NCBI GenBank assembly: GCA_020029455.1
Contig: JAIBJH010000112.1
Span: 1 to 7,955, forward strand
DNA length: 7,955 nt
Direction: 5' to 3'
From: Hyphomicrobiales bacterium
GTDB lineage: Bacteria; Pseudomonadota; Alphaproteobacteria; Rhizobiales; Aestuariivirgaceae
Shown here: one piece after another, positions 1-4,569 of the stretch
Position numbering within the stretch: the first letter of the stretch is position 1
Layout: the number at the start of each line of letters is the position of its first letter
Notes under the pieces: generated by a model
The model's database searches: none
What the model saw: only the letters and a program-made list of their open reading frames with translations
Told to the model about the DNA's origin: nothing
Position numbers and translations under genes: made by a program

Positions 1-779
1 CATGTGACGCCGGCTTTGCGGGCCGGGCTGTCACGATACTGATCCCAAACGATCTCCAGCTTGATTCCCAGATTGACGGCAACCTGGTGGCAGCTGACGC
101 AGAACTCCGACTTTGTGATCTGGTCGTTGGTGATCATGCCGTCATGAATGTCATTGCCGCGCCCGTCGGGGCTGGTCTTGACGGAATAAGTGTCCTTGTT
201 GGCGAGAACCTTCTTGATCACGCCATTCTTGCCGCTGCCGTAGACGGGCTCGTAGATCTTTCCGGGCTCGACCCGGCGCTCACCATTGACCTTGCCGTAC
301 TGTTCTTTGACGCGGTGGCAGGTGATGCAGGATATGCCTTCGCGAGAAATCTGGCTGCGCGCCCAGAGCGGCGTCTCCCGATTCTCGCCGAGCTGTGTGC
401 CGACCTGCTGATGGCAGCGCACACAGAAGGTGCCGACCGTGCCTTGGGTCAGTTCCTGGAACTTCTGTTCGAACTTGTGGAACATGGGCGAGATCGACGC
501 ATAGGCATGGTTCGACGAAGCCCATTCATCATATATTTGCTGGTGGCACTCGCCACATTGCGCGGCGGTGGGATAAAGGGAGAGGGTCTCTTCACTGATC
601 TTGGCAGGGGTAGCTTTCTTCTTCTTCTGCAAGATTTTCGACACCCCGCCGAGAATCGGATTCTTGCCGGTCTCGGCCGCTCCAGCCGGCGTGACCAGAA
701 CTGGGTTAAGTGCACCGCACATCAGCATAGCGCCGGCGAGTGTGCAGGAAAGCATTACAACACTGGACAATCTCTTCAT
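1..779 (-). CDS. Exported multihaem cytochrome c, c554-like, 3' end cut by the window
   Basis: Partial gene: 259 complete codons are visible from the ATG at 779-777, and the frame is still open at base 1. The first ~35 residues are a Sec signal peptide (KR near the start, hydrophobic core, PAGAA before the likely cleavage site), so the protein acts in the periplasm or beyond. Four CxxCH haem c motifs are seen at residues 75-79 (CGECH), 119-123 (CVRCH), 151-155 (CITCH) and 227-231 (CVSCH). Histidines 91 and 101, after an EW..S pattern, could be distal ligands, as in the cytochrome c554/multihaem family. A lysine-rich stretch (52-55) follows the signal peptide. The last visible residues (GVT, then a codon starting TG) suggest a further haem motif just outside the window. 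It is transcribed away from the reductase operon. The role is inferred to be electron transfer; no catalytic substrate can be assigned. Confidence 0.9.
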   Translation of the reverse strand, partial: MKRLSSVVMLSCTLAGAMLMCGALNPVLVTPAGAAETGKNPILGGVSKILQKKKKATPAKISEETLSLYPTAAQCGECHQQIYDEWASSNHAYASISPMFHKFEQKFQELTQGTVGTFCVRCHQQVGTQLGENRETPLWARSQISREGISCITCHRVKEQYGKVNGERRVEPGKIYEPVYGSGKNGVIKKVLANKDTYSVKTSPDGRGNDIHDGMITNDQITKSEFCVSCHQVAVNLGIKLEIVWDQYRDSPARKAGVT

Positions 780-780
780 T

Positions 781-810
781 GGCCCCACATATATTCTCTT
801 AGAGTGGGCC
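781..810 (-). promoter_or_regulatory. Possible hairpin over the ribosome binding site of the divergent cytochrome gene
   Basis: The arms GGCCCCAC (781-788) and GTGGGCC (804-810) are complementary apart from one extra C, with a 15-base loop. On the minus strand the hairpin ends one base before the ATG and contains GGGG, the only purine-rich block that could serve as a Shine-Dalgarno sequence. Folding could limit translation, but this is inference from base pairing alone. Confidence 0.3.
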
Positions 811-1049
811 GCCCCGACTTCTATCGCTCAAAGGTAAGGTATTCGAGCGCCTTCAGGATTCGGAGTATCAGGGGAGAATTGGGCCATCATATGTTCGCCT
901 TCGTGCGAAACCATGACGGGCACCAATTGCCGCAGGCACATTCACTCAATAATCACCGGTCAGGTAATAGAGCCGCGAGAGGCTTATCCAGAAATTTGTC
1001 GGTTTGCACCCGGGAATTCTGCGCCAGAGAGAAAATATCTCGACTCAGC

Positions 1050-1078
1050 TTGCCTGGCTAAATCATGAGCAGTGTCAT
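1050..1078 (+). promoter_or_regulatory. Weak candidate sigma-70 promoter for the reductase operon
   Basis: TTGCCT (1050-1055) and TGTCAT (1073-1078) each match four of six consensus bases and are 17 bases apart. The site lies about 100 bases upstream of the reductase ATG. Matches of this quality arise by chance, so this is only a candidate. Confidence 0.2.
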
Positions 1079-1169
1079 CATTCTCCTGCCTGATTCTCAC
1101 ACCCATTTCGCCTGAATGTCGCCGTAAAACAAACCACATTTGGTACCGATACTTGTGCAAAAGCCATAC

Positions 1170-1174
1170 AGGAG
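1170..1174 (+). promoter_or_regulatory. Ribosome binding site for the reductase gene
   Basis: AGGAG lies six bases before the ATG at 1181. This fixes the start of the reductase, whose ferredoxin domain also begins directly at this methionine. Confidence 0.75.
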
Positions 1175-1180
1175 CGGGCA

Positions 1181-2539
1181 ATGGCAAAACACCACACGAT
1201 AACTTTTGGAGGCCATCAGTTTCTAGCCTTCCACGGCCAGTTGCTTCTGGATGCAGCGCTGAGCAACGGCATCGACTTGCCGTATGACTGCCGCGCCGGC
1301 CACTGCGGAACATGCTGCGTGCGGCTTTTATCCGGCGAAGTGCAAGGCGGCGAAGGCGCCGACCCGGGCGTCATCCATGCCTGCCAGTGCAGAGTCATGG
1401 GCGATGTCGACATCGAGAAGGATGAGCGGTCGGGAGTTCATGGCGTTGAAGGCGTATTGAGTTCACTGCGCCAGGTTTCGAACGAAGTCGTTGAAGTCGG
1501 CATCAGGACGGACCGCGCCTTGCCTTATCTTGCAGGACAATATGCGCAGGTGCGCTTTGACGGCTATCCAAGCCGTCCCTTCAGCATTACGCAGCCCTTG
1601 CAGCCTTTGAAGGGCGTTCCCGCCGGCCGTTCGGTCTGGTTCCATGTCCGGCGCATGAGGGACGGACACGTGACAACATCGCTCGGCAAGAATATCAAGC
1701 CCGGCCATCGCGTGAAGCTGACCGGGCCCTACGGTGCGGCGCATTTCCGGTCGAACCAGCATGGCCCCCTGATTCTCGTTGCCAGCAACACGGGATTTGC
1801 GCCGATCTGGTCAATCGCCATCGCAGCACTCCGCGAAAACCCAAAACGCGTGATGATGATCATCGCTGGCGGCCGTGCAATCGATTCGCTCTACATGTGG
1901 CCGGCTCTGGTACGCTTGGCCAATTTCCCCAATGTCCAGGTCGTGCCCTATTGCAGTGCGCGTCAGACTTTGACCGATGCGATAAGGTTCGGCCGCCCAA
2001 CGGACTTCCTGCCAACCTTGCAGGAAACCGATGTAATCTACGCTTGCGGAGCCCCAGAGATGGTGGACTCGGTCAAGAAAGTTGCGGCCAGGAGTGGTGC
2101 AGCCTGCTATGCGGATCCATTTCAGCCCACCAAACAGACCAAGCCAACAGAATCCAAACCGACAGAATCCGTCGTAGCCCGCACATTGGACCGGCTGACC
2201 TCATTTGGCGGACGGCCGGCGGAGCCGGAGGACACTGATCGTCCCGGCACTTGGCCGCAACAATCGATGGACGAAACCGAACGCCCCCGTGCCCGGCCGC
2301 AACAATCAATGAATGAAAACGATCGCCGCGCCACCCGGCCACAACAATCGATGGACGAAGCCGATCGCCGCCCCACCCGGCCACAACAACCGATGGACGA
2401 AACCGATCGCCGCCCCACCCGGGCACAACAATTGATGACCGAAACTGATCGTCGCCGCACCCGGCCGCAACAATCCAATCAAACATATGGGATGGCTGAA
2501 GCAAGAATGGGAAGCCAATATCGTTCTCAAGGCGCATAA
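1181..2539 (+). CDS. 2Fe-2S ferredoxin/FAD/NAD(P)H reductase with repeat-bearing C-terminal tail
   Basis: A 452-residue soluble, cytoplasmic electron-transfer flavoprotein with no signal peptide. Residues 1-80 form a plant-type ferredoxin domain: Cys37, Cys42 and Cys45 (CX4CX2C) plus Cys68 would hold the 2Fe-2S cluster. Residues ~90-190 form the FAD-binding barrel, with AGQY (118-121), the flavin motif RPFS (132-135) and GPYG (182-185). Residues ~195-310 form the pyridine-nucleotide domain, with NTGFAP (203-208), GGR..DSLY (230-238) and CGAPEMV (289-295). The order is that of oxygenase reductases such as BenC, but no oxygenase gene is nearby. The catalytic core ends near YADPF (310-314). Residues 317-452 are an extra, disordered-looking tail with KPTES twice (321-330) and six 14-residue repeats (350-433). 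It is the first gene of the plus-strand operon. I infer that it exchanges electrons between NAD(P)H and the membrane cytochrome b encoded downstream. Confidence 0.92.
   Translation: MAKHHTITFGGHQFLAFHGQLLLDAALSNGIDLPYDCRAGHCGTCCVRLLSGEVQGGEGADPGVIHACQCRVMGDVDIEKDERSGVHGVEGVLSSLRQVSNEVVEVGIRTDRALPYLAGQYAQVRFDGYPSRPFSITQPLQPLKGVPAGRSVWFHVRRMRDGHVTTSLGKNIKPGHRVKLTGPYGAAHFRSNQHGPLILVASNTGFAPIWSIAIAALRENPKRVMMIIAGGRAIDSLYMWPALVRLANFPNVQVVPYCSARQTLTDAIRFGRPTDFLPTLQETDVIYACGAPEMVDSVKKVAARSGAACYADPFQPTKQTKPTESKPTESVVARTLDRLTSFGGRPAEPEDTDRPGTWPQQSMDETERPRARPQQSMNENDRRATRPQQSMDEADRRPTRPQQPMDETDRRPTRAQQLMTETDRRRTRPQQSNQTYGMAEARMGSQYRSQGA
2228..2479 (+). repeat. Six tandem 42-bp repeats encoding a 14-residue unit
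   Basis: Units start at 2228, 2270, 2312, 2354, 2396 and 2438, all exactly 42 bases and in frame. The protein unit is roughly DETDRRPTRPQQSM: variable acidic start, D/E-R, Arg/Pro-rich middle, then the near-invariant [RW]PQQ (RAQQ once) and usually SM. Copies 4 and 5 are the closest to each other and the first is the most divergent. Each unit mixes acidic and basic residues, has no hydrophobic core and is probably disordered. Because the period is a multiple of three, copy number can change without a frameshift. Confidence 0.95.
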
Positions 2540-3581
2540 CCTACGGCTGGCCAAATTCGTGTTCAGTTCCTTTGTTCGTACTTTCGCAATTTGTCTTTGC
2601 GGATGGCTGATGATTATTGGCCTGTCCTCAGACCTTCTGGCTGCATCAGAACCGGTGGAGACCGTCGGTCCCAATGCTTGTGCCGAATGCCACAAACAGG
2701 AAGCTGAGGCGTGGAAGGGCACCCATCATTTCTCGACGTTCAAGGATATGCCGCGCAACGCCGAGGCGAAGAAGATTGCGGCGAAAATGGGCGTCAAACG
2801 TGTCAAAACCGAGAGCTTGTGCCTGAACTGCCATTTTACTGTGCAACAGAAGAGCAACAAGGCAGAGCCCATCGCGGGGATTTCCTGCGAATCATGCCAC
2901 AGCGGTGGCCGCGACTGGATCAAGGTTCACAGCAGTTACAGCGGCAAGACAGCGACAACCGAGACAAAGAGCGAAGAAGCAGAACGCTGGAAGCTTTCCG
3001 TCTCAAAGGGGATGATCCGGCCGAGCTCGATCTATCTGCTGGCGCGGAATTGCTATGGCTGTCATGTGGTGCCGCAAGAGAACCTTGTGAACAAGGGGGG
3101 GCACAAGGCAGGCAGCACCTTCGAACTTGTCTCGTGGTCGCAAGGGGAGGTGCGGCATAACACCTGGTACAACAAGGGCAAGGAGAACACCGCCGCAAAC
3201 GCGGCGCGCAAGCGCATGCTCTATCTTGTGGGACTTGGCGTCGAGCTTGAAACTGGATTGCGCGCCGTCGGAAATTCCACAGCAAGACAGCGCTACGCTT
3301 TCGAAATGGCAAGACGCGTCGATACCGCGCGCAAAAAGCTGTCCGCCGCAGCAAAAGCAGCGCCGGATGTGCCTGAAATCGCAAAACTGGTGGAGTTTGC
3401 CTATTCTGCCAGCCTCAGTTTGAACAACACCGGCGCCCTAAAAGGTGCTGCCGACGGTGTCTCCAAGCTGCTTGTTAGCATCAGCCAGAAATACGACGGC
3501 AGCACAATGGCGGGCCTCGACAGCCTGATGCCCGCACCGGAAAAATTTAAGGGAACGGCGAGAAAACCCGTGGCTCAGTGA
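2487..3581 (+). CDS. Secreted tetrahaem cytochrome c, c554-like family
   Basis: 364 residues with four CxxCH motifs: 65-69 (CAECH), 112-116 (CLNCH), 134-138 (CESCH) and 189-193 (CYGCH). The spacing, the W..THH pattern after the first motif (His80, His81) and GISCESCH resemble the cytochrome c554 family; His81, His206 and His224 are candidate distal ligands. The region after residue 220 (RHNTWYNKG, then Arg/Ala-rich helices) is a haem-free helical tail. Residues ~24-53 are a signal peptide ending in SDLLAA, which puts the protein in the periplasm. The start is uncertain. The ATG at 2487 overlaps the reductase gene by 53 bases and lacks a visible Shine-Dalgarno. A GTG at 2559, 19 bases after the reductase stop, would give a shorter and more typical signal peptide. 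The inferred role is to relay electrons to or from the membrane cytochrome b or the decahaem protein. It may be a distant paralogue of the divergent cytochrome. Confidence 0.9.
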   Translation: MGWLKQEWEANIVLKAHNLRLAKFVFSSFVRTFAICLCGWLMIIGLSSDLLAASEPVETVGPNACAECHKQEAEAWKGTHHFSTFKDMPRNAEAKKIAAKMGVKRVKTESLCLNCHFTVQQKSNKAEPIAGISCESCHSGGRDWIKVHSSYSGKTATTETKSEEAERWKLSVSKGMIRPSSIYLLARNCYGCHVVPQENLVNKGGHKAGSTFELVSWSQGEVRHNTWYNKGKENTAANAARKRMLYLVGLGVELETGLRAVGNSTARQRYAFEMARRVDTARKKLSAAAKAAPDVPEIAKLVEFAYSASLSLNNTGALKGAADGVSKLLVSISQKYDGSTMAGLDSLMPAPEKFKGTARKPVAQ

Positions 3582-3616
3582 GGCAAGGAATTGCTGCCTC
3601 GCGAAGTTCACCGCGA
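3580..3616 (+). other. Two adjacent stem-loops between the tetrahaem and cytochrome b genes
   Basis: GAGGCA (3580-3585) pairs with TGCCTC (3595-3600) around a 9-base loop and overlaps the last two bases of the stop codon. TCGCG (3599-3603) pairs with CGCGA (3612-3616) around an 8-base loop. No T-tract follows on the plus strand, so this is not a standard intrinsic terminator. It may stabilise the upstream message or set relative expression, which is inference. Confidence 0.35.
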
Positions 3617-3664
3617 AAAGATTGGATGGATTATGGCGAATCGACCACTGAAAAGGACAGCCTT

Positions 3665-3671
3665 GGGGGAG
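3665..3671 (+). promoter_or_regulatory. Ribosome binding site fixing a GTG start
   Basis: GGGGGAG lies four bases before the GTG at 3676. It supports GTG as the start of the cytochrome b gene; the ATGs at 3626 and 3633 just upstream are in other frames. Confidence 0.7.
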
Positions 3672-3675
3672 AAAA

Positions 3676-4569
3676 GTGTCATCCCAAGACTTTGATGTCG
3701 CGACTGGTGGACTAGGTCCGAGGGCTGCGCAGTATCTTACTGGCCGGGTCTTTCACGTACTCCTGATCGCCGCCATTTCAGGCGGATTCTTCTGGCTTGT
3801 CTGGATCTATGGCAGTGCGCTCCGCGACCCGCGTTACCTCGATGGCTGGGTGCTGACCAGCATCATGGCATTTCAGGTCGCGTTCCGCATTGCCAAGAAG
3901 GCCGGCGTTTCACCGAAGTCTGCCACGCGCTGGAAGAAATTTCATGTTTTTGCGGGCTATCTGGTGATCGCCGCCTTCATCGTGCACTCGGATTATTCTC
4001 TGCCCGAGACCGGTTTCGAGTGGGCGCTTTGGCTGGGTTTCGTGCTGGTGACCGCAAGCGGCATTTTCGGCACTTATCTCGTCTGGTCGCTGCAGGCCAA
4101 ACGCCCGGTTGCCGATCCGGTCAATTACGATCGCATTCCGGCCTTGCGCGCCGAGCTGGAACTTGCCTTCCGCGCCGAGGCCACAGAGACCAGCAGATTC
4201 GCCACTTCCATCGATCTGCCGGCGTTGCCCCATGATGCGTGGATAGAGGATCTCTGTTCCACGCAGTTGAAGGACTTCTTCAGTGGGCGTCGCAACTTCG
4301 CCGCCCATCTGGCCGGTTCGCAACGTCCACTCAAGCAGCTGACAGACGCCATCGACACCCTGTCGCGCTATGTGGACCAGCGGGGCAAGGAGAAGCTTGC
4401 CGCCATCAAGGACCTGGTGATCGAGAAGGACCGGCTCGACTTCGCGCAGGTCTCTCTCGGACTAACCCGGGGGTGGCTTCTCGTACATGTGCCCGTGACC
4501 TACGCGTTGATCGTAATGACCGTGGCGCATGTTCTCATCGTCTATTCCTTCACGGCAGGGCTATGGTGA
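3676..4569 (+). CDS. Five-helix membrane dihaem cytochrome b with a large cytoplasmic loop
   Basis: 297 residues with a GTG start. Five hydrophobic segments lie at about 25-46, 57-72, 89-106, 115-138 and 267-293. Two histidine pairs lie on helices 3 and 5: His90/His104 and His271/His285, each 14 apart. This is the arrangement used to hold two stacked b haems in cytochrome b and ferric reductase/NADPH oxidase-type proteins. The positive-inside rule (R71, K74, K75, K81, R85, K87, K88 in one loop; K142 and R143 after helix 4) puts the N-terminus and the ~125-residue segment 140-265 in the cytoplasm and the short C-terminus in the periplasm. The big loop is mostly charged helix with no motif I recognise; it could be the dock for the cytoplasmic reductase. 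The gene lies 94 bases after the tetrahaem gene and its stop overlaps the start of the decahaem gene. I infer that it carries electrons across the inner membrane. Confidence 0.8.
   Translation: MSSQDFDVATGGLGPRAAQYLTGRVFHVLLIAAISGGFFWLVWIYGSALRDPRYLDGWVLTSIMAFQVAFRIAKKAGVSPKSATRWKKFHVFAGYLVIAAFIVHSDYSLPETGFEWALWLGFVLVTASGIFGTYLVWSLQAKRPVADPVNYDRIPALRAELELAFRAEATETSRFATSIDLPALPHDAWIEDLCSTQLKDFFSGRRNFAAHLAGSQRPLKQLTDAIDTLSRYVDQRGKEKLAAIKDLVIEKDRLDFAQVSLGLTRGWLLVHVPVTYALIVMTVAHVLIVYSFTAGLW
4554..4560 (+). promoter_or_regulatory. Ribosome binding site for the decahaem cytochrome gene
   Basis: GGCAGGG ends eight bases before the ATG at 4569 but only two before the in-frame ATG at 4563. This favours 4569, which shares TGATG with the preceding stop and suggests translational coupling. 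Confidence 0.5.

Larger units (their letters stand above)
780..1180. other. Divergent intergenic region (401 bases)
   Basis: This spacer separates the minus-strand cytochrome from the plus-strand reductase operon and must hold the promoters for both. Reading frames across it are continuations of antisense frames of the flanking genes and carry no recognisable protein signature. A short inverted repeat, TTCGC/GCGAA (894-898 and 905-909), lies in the middle. I see no clear FNR/FixK palindrome, no correctly spaced sigma-54 site, no tRNA and no riboswitch. Confidence 0.6.

Noticed and set aside
87..1061. A 324-codon open frame on the plus strand covering the left end and most of the divergent spacer
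   Set aside because: It is antisense to a clear multihaem cytochrome with signal peptide and four CxxCH motifs, and its own translation has no recognisable domain.
1141..1158. A sigma-54-like site (TGGTAC...TTGTGC)
   Set aside because: The GG and GC elements are too far apart for the required -24/-12 spacing.
2228..2479. Regular repeats considered as a CRISPR array
   Set aside because: The units are contiguous with no unique spacers, are in frame and encode a consistent peptide.
2073..2722. Long antisense frames in all three minus-strand registers across the 42-bp repeats
   Set aside because: A repeat period divisible by three keeps every frame open once it lacks a stop; the sense reading carries the reductase.
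3626..3715. Small frames from the ATGs at 3626 and 3633 as leader peptides for the cytochrome b gene
   Set aside because: Neither has its own ribosome binding site or a regulatory codon run, and both run into the cytochrome b coding region by chance.
4239..4568. Extending the decahaem gene upstream to the ATG at 4239
   Set aside because: This would overlap the cytochrome b gene by 330 bases with an unconvincing sequence. The ATG at 4569 has a spaced ribosome binding site, stop-start overlap and a membrane anchor directly after it.
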